Shown here one piece after another: positions 19,357-27,464 of a DNA stretch of 33,844 nt. Under the pieces are notes generated by a model, which worked only from the letters and a program-made list of their open reading frames with translations, was not told the DNA's origin and searched no databases. The stretch's first letter is position 1, and each line of letters begins with the position of its first letter. This DNA is from an uncultured Bacteroidota bacterium. Its GTDB lineage: Bacteria; Bacteroidota; Rhodothermia; Rhodothermales; UBA10348. The stretch is taken from positions 1 to 33,844 of the forward strand of contig CALFHN010000063.1 of NCBI GenBank assembly GCA_937876355.1, read 5' to 3'. Both the position numbers and the translations under genes were made by a program.

Positions 19357-20793
19357 ATGTCAGATTATTCTTCGCCTGCCGGTATGATTGAGCCCGAGTT
19401 ACTAGTGGCTACGTGCTCCGCCGATGGTGTTATTTTGTCCAGAAACTCGGCTTGGTCCGGACTTTTGGGAGAAAGTCAGGATATATGGGCCAACTTGCAA
19501 GCTGAAGATGCGGACATCGCGCGTCAAAACTTGAAAGAGGCTTCGCACGGTTCTCTAGTCACTCACGCCCTCTTTATGGTTGAACGCAAAGACCGAGATA
19601 TCCCAGTACCGGTTTTACTCCACTTCATTCCCGTTCAGGATAATAGCACCTCGAGGTCTTCATCCGTTGCCATTTCAGGGGAAGTTCTATCAGAGCCTTC
19701 GACTTGGACTGAGAGTCAAACCCATCGACATCGGATGGAAACGCTTGGCCGTATGACCATGGGAATGGCTCATGACTTCAACAACTTACTCAGCGGAATC
19801 TTGGGCCACATTGAGCTCTGGAAAATTGAAGGATCCGAACATGCAGATCATCATCTGACAACCATTGAGCAAGCAGCCCGTGATGGGGCTGAACTTATTT
19901 CAAAAGTCCAGCGATACATTCGTCAAGAAGTTCGCACTACGTTTGAACAAATCGACCTCACGGCTTTGGTTTCTGAGTGTATTTCTTTCACCAAACCCTA
20001 TTGGTACAACGAACCTAGGCGCCAAGGGATCGAAATCTTGATATCTTCTAACCTACGGGAATTGCCGCCGATTGAAGGGTCCGCTTCTGAGCTCAGGGAT
20101 GTGCTGGTAAATTTAATACTAAATGCTGTACACGTGTTGCCAACGGGAGGCAGGGTGGTATTTAATGCGCATTCGAAAAAAGACTCTATGGAGTTACAGG
20201 TTTCGGATACGGGGACGGGGATGTCCAGCGAGGTCCAAAAACGAGTATTTGACCCGCTTTTTACCACTAAAGGCGACCGCGGCACCGGGATGGGATTAGC
20301 AGTTGCAGCTGGCATCCTCCGAGAACACGGCGGCTCAATTTCGGTGACGTCCGAGCTGGGCACAGGGTCAGTTTTTACGCTCAGTTTTCCACGCGTTTTG
20401 ACCGAAGTTGTACCCGTTTTTAATAGTGTCACCCACCCTATTTCGAAATCATCCAAGCGCATATTGGTCGTGGATGACGAGGAAATGGTCAGGAATATCA
20501 TCAGTAAATTGTTGACCGTTCGAGGACACGAGGTTACTTCTGCTTCTTCCGGACCCGAGGCGTTGAGTTTTGTCAAACCCAGAATTTTTGATTTTGTGAT
20601 CACCGACCAGGGAATGCCTGAAATGAGTGGTCGCGAGTTTGCCCATCAAGTCCGGAAAATTGATCCCACTATTCCGATCATCCTGCTTACTGGCGATACT
20701 GACCTTCGCGTTGATTTAGGAACGATTAATCGGGTTATGACAAAACCGTTCAAAATAAATGAGTTGGAAGCAGCGATGTCCGAGCTCTCGTAG
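19357..20793 (+). CDS. Cytoplasmic hybrid histidine kinase with C-terminal receiver
   Basis: 478 residues with no membrane segment, so a soluble sensor. Residues ~8-108 resemble a PAS domain (LLVATCSADGVILSRNSAW). HisKA: GRMTMGMAHDFNNLLSGILG with phospho-accepting His139. HATPase: N-box around VNLILNA (Asn252, Asn256), G1 SDTGTGMS (Asp284), F-box VFDPLFTTK, G2 RGTGMGLAVA. Receiver (~366-478): acidic Asp373-Asp374, phospho-acceptor Asp417 in FVITDQGMPEMSG, and Lys463 in MTKPF. All catalytic residues are present, so autophosphorylation and His-to-Asp relay to its own receiver are expected. No output domain or cognate regulator is adjacent. It is followed by lon after 104 bp in the same direction. 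The signal sensed by the PAS region cannot be inferred. Confidence 0.92.
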   Translation: MSDYSSPAGMIEPELLVATCSADGVILSRNSAWSGLLGESQDIWANLQAEDADIARQNLKEASHGSLVTHALFMVERKDRDIPVPVLLHFIPVQDNSTSRSSSVAISGEVLSEPSTWTESQTHRHRMETLGRMTMGMAHDFNNLLSGILGHIELWKIEGSEHADHHLTTIEQAARDGAELISKVQRYIRQEVRTTFEQIDLTALVSECISFTKPYWYNEPRRQGIEILISSNLRELPPIEGSASELRDVLVNLILNAVHVLPTGGRVVFNAHSKKDSMELQVSDTGTGMSSEVQKRVFDPLFTTKGDRGTGMGLAVAAGILREHGGSISVTSELGTGSVFTLSFPRVLTEVVPVFNSVTHPISKSSKRILVVDDEEMVRNIISKLLTVRGHEVTSASSGPEALSFVKPRIFDFVITDQGMPEMSGREFAHQVRKIDPTIPIILLTGDTDLRVDLGTINRVMTKPFKINELEAAMSELS

Positions 20794-20897
20794 CGGATCA
20801 TCTCATATACCGACAAGTTGTCAGCAATACTTCTTTGGCTTGGTTATTGAATCGCACTAAATCCAGATCAGAAAACCCGATCCCACTTAATAATTAC

Positions 20898-23402
20898 ATG
20901 CTGCAGGAACTGGAATTTTTGTTAGACGACGACTTGGAACAGAGTATACCGCTACCGACAGCGGATGAAGAAAAGGAAATGAGTTTGTCCGATGTTCCGG
21001 ATACGCTTCCCATTTTAACACTTCGAAATACCGTTCTTTTCCCTGGAGTGGTCTTGCCCATTACCATAGGCCGAGATACATCATTAAAATTGGTAAAAGA
21101 TTCCTTTGGTGAAGATCGGCTCATTGGTGTTGTAGCCCAAAAAAGCTCCGAAACGGAGAATCCGACACCTGCGGATTTGTACGAATTTGGAACAGTTGCC
21201 AGTATTTTGAAATTGATCAAAATGCCGGACGGAAGCAAATCCATTGTTATTCAAGGCAAACGCCGCTTTACCATCACCCAATTTGTAAAAGAAGAGCCTT
21301 ATTTCACCGCACGCGTTCAGGCTGTGGTAGAGGATCTTTCTGGTGCTGAAATCGAAGTCCAGGCAAGGATGCGTTCCATCAAGGAATTGGCCATTCAGAT
21401 CGTCAATTTATCTCCGAATTTGCCGAGCGAAGCTGCATACGCCATTCAAAACATAGATTCTCCTGCCTTTCTCATTCATTTCATTGCCTCCAATCTTCAG
21501 ATTGAGGTCTCAGAAAAACAACGCTTGCTAGAAACGTTGCCTCTTATTGAGAGAGCAGAGTTGGTCATGGACCATCTGAACCAAGAACTCCAAGTCCTTC
21601 AATTATCGGAAGAGATCCGGTCCAGAGTCAAGACAGACGTCGATCAGCAGCAGCGCGAATATCTTCTTAGACAACAGCTTAAGGCCATTCAGGAAGAACT
21701 GGGGGAAAGCGAAAACGATGCAAACGACGTCCGTGACTTAAGAACAAGAGCTGAAAAAAAGGCGCTACCAGAGCACGTTCGAACTGTTTTGAAAAAAGAG
21801 TTGGAGAAGCTGGGACGCTCAAATCCAGCCTCCCCTGACTATGCCGTGACAAGAAATTATGTCGATTGGATCCTTGATACACCCTGGATTGACTACTCTA
21901 AAGACAAATTGGACATTGTCCGGGCAGGCAAAATTTTGAACGAGGACCACTACGGCCTCGAAGCTGTGAAGCAACGAATTTTGGAGTACCTAGCGGTTCT
22001 CAAGCTCAAAGGAGATATGAAGGCCCCTATTTTATGTTTTCATGGGCCACCAGGCGTCGGAAAAACTAGTTTAGGAAAGAGTATTGCTCGCACACTAAAC
22101 CGAGAATTTGTCCGAATGTCTTTGGGCGGCATCCGAGATGAGGCTGAAATTCGCGGCCACAGACGTACGTATGTGGGCGCCATGCCAGGTCGCATTATTC
22201 AAGGAATGAAAAAAGCAGGTACGGCAAACCCTGTTTTTATGCTTGATGAAATTGATAAGCTTGGGTCAGATTTCCGAGGAGATCCTTCTTCCGCTCTATT
22301 GGAAGTGTTAGATCCTGAACAGAACAACGCCTTCAATGACCACTATTTAGAGGTCGATTACGACCTTTCGAACGTTTTATTTATCGCCACCGCCAATTAT
22401 TTGGATCAGATTCCGCTTCCGTTACGAGACCGGATGGAAATGATAGAGATCAATGGATATACCCAAGAAGAAAAACTGGCCATTGCAAAACAGTATCTAG
22501 TACCTCGTCAAATTGAACGAAACGGGTTGACAAAAAGTCAATTGACATTTGCGAATGCCTCGCTAAAGCTGGTTATTGATGGATACACAAGAGAATCTGG
22601 GGTTCGTCAACTTGAGCGAACCATCGGTTCTGTGGCTCGTGGCGTGGCCAAAAAGGTAGCCATGGACGAAATAGAGTCTGCAAAAATTGAAGCAGCGGAC
22701 GTTGAATCGTATTTGAAAGCTAGAAGATTTTTCTCGGATGTGGCAGAAAGAACCGAGGTGCCTGGGGTTGCAACCGGCTTAGCCTGGACCCCCGTTGGAG
22801 GCGACATCTTATTTATCGAAATATCGGCCTCTAGAGGGTCTGGCCGCATGATTTTAACTGGCCAGCTTGGCGATGTCATGAAAGAATCGGCTCAGGCAGC
22901 ACTTTCATACGTGAAAGCCAATGCAGCGGAATGGGGAATTCCATCTGATGCCTTCAAATATTGGGACTTACATGTACACGTCCCGGCTGGCGCTGTACCT
23001 AAAGACGGCCCTTCGGCAGGAGTCGCCATGCTTTCCGCATTGGTTTCGATTTATACTCAACGCCGAGTCAAGCACAACGTCGCCATGACTGGCGAAATAA
23101 CCCTTCGAGGTTTGGTCTTACCAGTGGGCGGTATCAAGGAAAAGGTCTTGGCTGCCAAACGCGCCGGGATCAAATCAGTAATTCTACCTGAAAAAAATCG
23201 CAAAGACGTTGAAGAAATTAAACCTTCTTCGCTTAAAGGTTTATCGGTTACCTACATAAAAAGGATGGAAGATGTGATCGAACTTGCTCTTCAACCTAAA
23301 GTGCTAAACAATCCAGCAAAATATTTTTCCATTCCTGAAAGCGAAAAACCAGGAGCTTCCAAACATGCGAATGGACTACAGGCAGTTGAGGTTGTTGCTT
23401 AA
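20898..23402 (+). CDS. lon: ATP-dependent Lon protease
   Basis: 834 residues from ATG 20898; an in-frame TTG at 20835 would add 21 residues that do not look like Lon. Domains: LON substrate-binding domain (~40-240, [19 protein letters not shown]), coiled-coil linker, AAA+ module with Walker [11 protein letters not shown] (~residue 381-390) and Walker [13 protein letters not shown], and the C-terminal serine-lysine protease domain with catalytic Ser706 in [11 protein letters not shown] and Lys at ~749 in [14 protein letters not shown]. It degrades misfolded and regulatory proteins in the cytoplasm. The acidic extension before the LON domain ([19 protein letters not shown]) is common in Bacteroidota Lons. 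It may be read from the upstream kinase transcript or from its own promoter in the 104-bp gap. Confidence 0.97.
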   Translation: MLQELEFLLDDDLEQSIPLPTADEEKEMSLSDVPDTLPILTLRNTVLFPGVVLPITIGRDTSLKLVKDSFGEDRLIGVVAQKSSETENPTPADLYEFGTVASILKLIKMPDGSKSIVIQGKRRFTITQFVKEEPYFTARVQAVVEDLSGAEIEVQARMRSIKELAIQIVNLSPNLPSEAAYAIQNIDSPAFLIHFIASNLQIEVSEKQRLLETLPLIERAELVMDHLNQELQVLQLSEEIRSRVKTDVDQQQREYLLRQQLKAIQEELGESENDANDVRDLRTRAEKKALPEHVRTVLKKELEKLGRSNPASPDYAVTRNYVDWILDTPWIDYSKDKLDIVRAGKILNEDHYGLEAVKQRILEYLAVLKLKGDMKAPILCFHGPPGVGKTSLGKSIARTLNREFVRMSLGGIRDEAEIRGHRRTYVGAMPGRIIQGMKKAGTANPVFMLDEIDKLGSDFRGDPSSALLEVLDPEQNNAFNDHYLEVDYDLSNVLFIATANYLDQIPLPLRDRMEMIEINGYTQEEKLAIAKQYLVPRQIERNGLTKSQLTFANASLKLVIDGYTRESGVRQLERTIGSVARGVAKKVAMDEIESAKIEAADVESYLKARRFFSDVAERTEVPGVATGLAWTPVGGDILFIEISASRGSGRMILTGQLGDVMKESAQAALSYVKANAAEWGIPSDAFKYWDLHVHVPAGAVPKDGPSAGVAMLSALVSIYTQRRVKHNVAMTGEITLRGLVLPVGGIKEKVLAAKRAGIKSVILPEKNRKDVEEIKPSSLKGLSVTYIKRMEDVIELALQPKVLNNPAKYFSIPESEKPGASKHANGLQAVEVVA

Positions 23403-23448
23403 CCTAGTTCATACGTAAGCGCCCTTGGTTCACGCGGTTTGGTATTCT

Positions 23449-23727
23449 TCAATTGAGCTTGTTTGATGTTTCTTCCAAAATAACGGCATCTTTCGCTTCT
23501 TTTGAAGGCATATCCGACCCGTCTCCCTCATTTTCCTCATTTCCCTCATTGAGTCCACTTTGAAATGCTTTCTCAGCCTCCGCCCAAATACCGCTTAAGG
23601 TGGAGAATGTATAATCAATCGCACGTTCTGCGATCTTGTAAGCAGTCCCGGCTATAAACACCGCCTTACCTGCTGTATTCAAATTGTCGTATTCGACTAG
23701 CTGTTTTTTTTCGTTCTCTGAATCCAT
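23449..23727 (-). CDS. Small helical protein, paralogue of the neighbouring H1-tailed protein
   Basis: 92 residues, no database family recognised. The N-terminal two thirds (YDNLNTAGKAVFIAGTAYK and onward to TLSGIWAEAEKAF) form amphipathic helix; the last 30 residues are acidic and probably disordered (EGNEENEGDGSDM). Ungapped comparison with the 127-residue protein encoded at 23805-24188 gives 11 identities over 42 positions, notably D-x-L, K-A-x-F, and T-L-S-x-I, so the two look like tandem paralogues. It lacks the lysine/alanine-rich tail of its neighbour. No signal peptide, so cytoplasmic. It is 77 bp downstream of the neighbour's stop on the same strand and converges on lon. A phasin-like role is a possible guess only. 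Confidence 0.65.
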   Translation of the reverse strand: MDSENEKKQLVEYDNLNTAGKAVFIAGTAYKIAERAIDYTFSTLSGIWAEAEKAFQSGLNEGNEENEGDGSDMPSKEAKDAVILEETSNKLN

Positions 23728-23804
23728 CCAGCAAAAATAGGCACGGGCTTTGAAATATGGTAATCCAGATTCTAAGCGGATGTTTAATCCGTTGAGTTTG
23801 GTCC

Positions 23805-24188
23805 TTATTTTTTCGCGCCAGGCGTTTTCTTAGGCGCCGCTTTTTTAGCTGCTTTCTTTTTGGGGGCAGCCCGTTTCGATGTTCCTTTGCCTGCTGGCGC
23901 TTTTTTCTCTGCGGCGGCCTTTTTAGTGCTGGCCTTTTCTGCGCCGGCCTTCTTATTTGCGGTTGGCTCAGATGCCGTACCCGTTCTCTTTTTCACTTCC
24001 TCTTTTGCTTCGGCAAATGCATCGGACATGATGCTCGAAAGCGTTTCAACCGCATCTTCAACACAGTCAATTACTGCTTTTGCGGTTGATTCCAGAAGAA
24101 AAAAAGCCTTTTCATCTACGTGAAGGTCATCAAATGCTTCTCGGGTAGATGAGTACTCCTCAGTGCGACTGTTCTTTTTTTTTGTCAT
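23805..24188 (-). CDS. Small helical protein with histone-H1-like Lys/Ala-rich tail
   Basis: 127 residues. Residues ~14-66 are amphipathic helix (DDLHVDEKAFFLLESTAKAV through DAFAEAKEEV) and match the 92-residue neighbour. From ~residue 67 the protein is a basic low-complexity tail with KKAAAEKKAP, KKKAAKKAAPKK-type repeats, like histone H1 or the AlgP/PhaF-type tails of bacteria, expected to bind DNA or other polyanions non-specifically. The layout of two adjacent related proteins, one with and one without such a tail, is reminiscent of the PhaF/PhaI phasins of Pseudomonas, but the helical part here is much shorter and no PHA gene is in view. Alternatively it is a nucleoid-associated protein. 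It lies downstream of ppdK beyond a long hairpin. Confidence 0.7.
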   Translation of the reverse strand: MTKKKNSRTEEYSSTREAFDDLHVDEKAFFLLESTAKAVIDCVEDAVETLSSIMSDAFAEAKEEVKKRTGTASEPTANKKAGAEKASTKKAAAEKKAPAGKGTSKRAAPKKKAAKKAAPKKTPGAKK

Positions 24189-24288
24189 CGTAATAATCAG
24201 GTTCAGAGAGACAGATTAAAAGGAATTAGACGTATGGCTCATGCCGATGTTGCGGTTTTTCGTGTAAGTTGTACAATCGCTTAAACGC

Positions 24289-24322
24289 GTAGCGGGGCGG
24301 CCCGAAAGGGCCGCCCCGCTAC
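24289..24322 (-). terminator. Very stable GC hairpin with GAAA loop, possible ppdK terminator
   Basis: A perfect 15-bp stem (24289-24303 with 24308-24322) closed by a GAAA tetraloop. It lies 190 bp past the ppdK stop. There is no T-run directly after the stem on either strand, so it may instead be an attenuator, an mRNA 3'-end stabiliser, or a REP-like palindrome. Confidence 0.5.
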
Positions 24323-24430
24323 ACTCTAACTATTAAATCATAACTCCCATCCCCTTCGCAATTTTCAAGTCGATTTAAACCGATTTGGTAAACTGCGTTG
24401 GCAGACAACTAATTAGCCGCTACACAAGTC

Positions 24431-24487
24431 TGCGCGCGCCATGCAACACGCCCCATGCTAGGCGCGCCATGCTGCGCGCCCCATGCT
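24431..24487. repeat. Degenerate tandem repeat, four ~14-bp units
   Basis: Units at 24431-24444, 24445-24459, 24460-24473 and 24474-24487, each ending CCATGC with a preceding CGCGCC or CGCCC core; the last three also end in T. One unit carries the 8-bp palindrome GGCGCGCC. The block is far richer in G+C than its surroundings and begins 24 bp beyond the ppdK stop. Confidence 0.75.
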
Positions 24488-24511
24488 AACCTTGGAGCCA
24501 GAACAAAAGAG

Positions 24512-27157
24512 TTATTTCCTCTGAGCAAGGTTGGCTTGTGCTGCCGCAAGGCGCGCAATCGGTACACGGAACGGAGAACATGAAACGTAATCCATTCCAA
24601 CTTCGGAGCAAAAATGGACAGACCGAGGGTCTCCTCCATGTTCTCCACAAATACCAACTTTTAAGCCTTCTTTTACCGAACGTCCGCGCTCGGTGCCGAT
24701 GCGTACAAGTTGCCCGACTCCAGCAATATCCAACGATTGAAACGGATCTTCAACCAGAATTTTAGAATCCACATATTCTGGCAAAAATGTACCCGCGTCG
24801 TCACGACTATATCCAAATGTCATTTGAGTTAAGTCGTTGGTACCGAACGAGAAAAACTCGGCTTCTTTTGCTATTTGATCAGCAACCAAACAGGCTCGGG
24901 GAATCTCGATCATAGTACCTATGAGGTACTCAACTTTTGCACCCATTTCAGCAAACACAGTGTCCGCTGTAGCTCGAATAATAGCCTTTTGATTTACAAA
25001 CTCTTCGACCGTGCCAATAAGTGGAACCATTATTTCTGGCAACACCTTAATACCTTTTTGAGTCAACTCTACGGCTGCCTCAATGATGGCGCGAGTTTGC
25101 ATTTCCGTGATTTCCGGATAGGTAATTCCTAAACGGCAACCGCGATGGCCAAGCATGGGATTAAACTCAGCAAGAGCATTAACTTTGGCTTCCACTACAT
25201 CGTAGGAAACGCCCATTTTATCCGCCATATCCTGTTTGTCTTCTTTGCTGTGAGGCAAGAACTCGTGCAGGGGTGGATCAAGTAATCGGACCGTAACAGG
25301 TTTTCCTGCCATGGCTTCAAAAATGCCGGTAAAGTCTGCTTTTTGAAAAGGAAGCAGCTTGGCAAGAGCTTTAACGCGTGCATCTTTGTCTTTGGCTAGA
25401 ATCATTTCCCGAACGCGATCGATCCGTTCACCTTCGAAGAACATGTGTTCTGTACGACAAAGTCCAATTCCTTCTGCACCAAACTCAATAGCCTTTCTAG
25501 AATCGGCAGGTGTATCCGCGTTTGTACGAACACCCATAACCCGGAAGGTGTCAACCCAGCTCATAAACTGGGCAAATTCGCCAGTCAATTCTGGATCAAC
25601 CAGTCCTTGAGCACCAAGAATGACCTCGCCAGTAGAACCGTTAAGAGAAACCCAATCGCCTTCTTTAACGGTAACTGTTCCGTTTGAAAATGTTTTTGCA
25701 GCGTAATTAATTACAATTTGGCTACATCCAGCTACGCAGGGCTTGCCCCATCCGCGGGCAACAACGGCCGCATGCGACGTCATCCCACCACGAGAAGTTA
25801 AGATCCCTTGAGCGGCATCCATCCCTCCAACATCCTCTGGACTTGTTTCAATACGTACCAAGATGACTTTTTTACCAGCAGCAAAAGCCTCTTCGGCGTG
25901 ATCTGCAGAAAAAACCACTTGACCAACCGCGGCGCCTGGCGAAGCAGGCAGCCCTTTGGCAATAACGTCGGAACGATATGCCGTAACATCCTTAAATCTT
26001 GGGTGCAGCAGCTGGTCAAGATGACCTGGCTCTACTAAATCACGCACCGCAGATTCAATACTGACCATTTCCTCACTGACTAGATCTACGGCAATTTTAA
26101 CGGCCGCAGCACCCGTTCTTTTTCCGCTACGAGTCTGCAAAATGAACAGGTTTCCTTCCTGAACAGTGAACTCAATATCCTGCATGTTGAGGTAATGACG
26201 CTCAAGAGTCTGCGTAACCGTTACAAGCCGCTCATACGCCGCCGGAAATTCCGACGCCATTTGAGAGATGTCCTCAGGCGTACGAATACCAGCCACAACG
26301 TCTTCGCCCTGAGCGTTAACTAGAAACTCGCCGTAGAGTTTGTTTTCACCAGTCGAAGGGTTTCGCGTAAATAGCACACCTGTACCACTATCAGAGCCCA
26401 TATTGCCATATACCATGGCCTGAACGTTGACTGCAGTACCAATGAGGCCAGAAATTTTATTAATCGAGCGGTATTTTTTAGCGCGATCCCCGTCCCAAGA
26501 TCCAAAAACTGCATTAACAGACAGTTTTAGTTGTTCAAACGGATCGGAAGGAAATTCAAATCCAGCGTGTTTCTTAAATATCGCCTTGTATCGCCTAACG
26601 AGTTCTTTTAAGTCGTCGCCAGACAAATCTACGTCATTTGTGACGCCTTTTTCGACCTTAAGAGCCTCAATAGCTTCTTCAAAATACTCGTGATGAACGC
26701 CCATCACTACGTCTCCGAACATATCGATAAATCGACGATATGCGTCGTACGCAAACCGAGGGTTACCGGTTTTTGCAGCGAGTCCCTCAACAGCAGCATC
26801 ATTGAGTCCAAGGTTGAGAACCGTATCCATCATTCCAGGCATGGATACTGCAGCGCCACTTCTCACCGACACCAGGAGTGGATTTGACGGATCTCCAAAG
26901 CCGGCCCCCATCTGGCCTGCAACAAAAGAAATACCTTCTCTTACCTGATCTTCAAGACCTTCTGGCCATTGACCTTCATGGTCGCTGTAAAATTGGCAAC
27001 TGTCCGTGCTGATTGTAAATCCCGGAGGCACCGGAAGTCCAATTGAGCACATTTCGGCCAGATTTGCTCCTTTGCCCCCAAGATGGGCTTTCATGGTCTT
27101 ATTGCCGTCGGCAACGCCGTCGCCAAATTTAAAAACCAATTTGTTCATGGTGTTCAT
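24512..27157 (-). CDS. ppdK: Pyruvate, phosphate dikinase
   Basis: 881 residues, standard length. The enzyme interconverts pyruvate, ATP and phosphate with PEP, AMP and pyrophosphate in the cytoplasm. The N-terminal ATP-grasp domain has [20 protein letters not shown] and the [20 protein letters not shown] segment; the central phosphohistidine domain has [18 protein letters not shown], holding the swivelling His at about residue 460; the C-terminal PEP/pyruvate TIM-barrel has [17 protein letters not shown] and the catalytic Cys in [10 protein letters not shown]. It is transcribed away from topA and shares the 27158-27464 region with it. With enolase encoded at 8529, it gives this cell a reversible route between pyruvate and PEP. 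An in-frame ATG three codons later is an equally good start. Confidence 0.97.
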   Translation of the reverse strand: MNTMNKLVFKFGDGVADGNKTMKAHLGGKGANLAEMCSIGLPVPPGFTISTDSCQFYSDHEGQWPEGLEDQVREGISFVAGQMGAGFGDPSNPLLVSVRSGAAVSMPGMMDTVLNLGLNDAAVEGLAAKTGNPRFAYDAYRRFIDMFGDVVMGVHHEYFEEAIEALKVEKGVTNDVDLSGDDLKELVRRYKAIFKKHAGFEFPSDPFEQLKLSVNAVFGSWDGDRAKKYRSINKISGLIGTAVNVQAMVYGNMGSDSGTGVLFTRNPSTGENKLYGEFLVNAQGEDVVAGIRTPEDISQMASEFPAAYERLVTVTQTLERHYLNMQDIEFTVQEGNLFILQTRSGKRTGAAAVKIAVDLVSEEMVSIESAVRDLVEPGHLDQLLHPRFKDVTAYRSDVIAKGLPASPGAAVGQVVFSADHAEEAFAAGKKVILVRIETSPEDVGGMDAAQGILTSRGGMTSHAAVVARGWGKPCVAGCSQIVINYAAKTFSNGTVTVKEGDWVSLNGSTGEVILGAQGLVDPELTGEFAQFMSWVDTFRVMGVRTNADTPADSRKAIEFGAEGIGLCRTEHMFFEGERIDRVREMILAKDKDARVKALAKLLPFQKADFTGIFEAMAGKPVTVRLLDPPLHEFLPHSKEDKQDMADKMGVSYDVVEAKVNALAEFNPMLGHRGCRLGITYPEITEMQTRAIIEAAVELTQKGIKVLPEIMVPLIGTVEEFVNQKAIIRATADTVFAEMGAKVEYLIGTMIEIPRACLVADQIAKEAEFFSFGTNDLTQMTFGYSRDDAGTFLPEYVDSKILVEDPFQSLDIAGVGQLVRIGTERGRSVKEGLKVGICGEHGGDPRSVHFCSEVGMDYVSCSPFRVPIARLAAAQANLAQRK

Positions 27158-27464
27158 CTGAATAATATAAAAGGTATTGATTGATCCAAATCCATCTTCA
27201 GTTAGCCTGATTGGAGGTCAGTTGACCCTAGGCGATTACGTAATAGGGCCATGAAGAGCCCATCATTTTATGATTTCACCAAATCCGAATCCTAGTCAAG
27301 ATACGTTTTCTGAAGATGCCCTATACGAGGTGAACATCTAAGAAATCATTAAACAGTAGTTAGGAACTCTTCTCATCATTCGGAACGCAAACGGATAACG
27401 AGCGTGTGAGGGGTCACTTAATTTATTGTCCCAACGCTCGCTTGAGCCCTCTACAATTAGTTAC
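27158..27464. other. Divergent ppdK/topA promoter region
   Basis: 307 bp between two divergent genes; both promoters should be here. No clear TAnnTTTG element was found; TACGTTTT (27302-27309) is a one-mismatch candidate on the plus strand. Close to topA, CGAGCGT (27399-27405) can pair with ACGCTCG (27434-27440), with an inner GTGA/TCAC hairpin, making a possible structured topA leader. Confidence 0.5.

Larger units (their letters stand above)
24189..24511. other. Intergenic region between ppdK and the H1-tailed protein gene
   Basis: A 323-bp stretch without a credible gene. It contains a 15-bp perfect GC-rich hairpin (24289-24322) and a block of four degenerate ~14-bp repeats (24431-24487) just beyond the ppdK stop codon. 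The remainder (24189-24288 and 24323-24430) is AT-richer and probably holds the promoter of the H1-tailed protein gene; no clear promoter element was found. Confidence 0.7.

Noticed and set aside
19998-20603. 201-residue minus-strand open frame within the histidine kinase
   Set aside because: It is antisense to the HATPase and receiver motifs of the kinase; its composition is Ser/Thr-rich as expected for a shadow frame.
23732-23739. TATTTTTG (minus strand) as a Bacteroidota -7 promoter box for the 92-residue gene
   Set aside because: It fits TAnnTTTG, but it lies only 4 bp from the start codon and no matching -33 TTG element is at the proper distance.
24431-24487. Short CRISPR array
   Set aside because: Units are ~14 bp, degenerate and directly adjacent with no spacers, and no cas gene is present.
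24409-24657. 82-residue minus-strand frame running through the GC-rich repeats
   Set aside because: Its C-terminal part is only the translated repeat and its N-terminal part overlaps ppdK in another frame.
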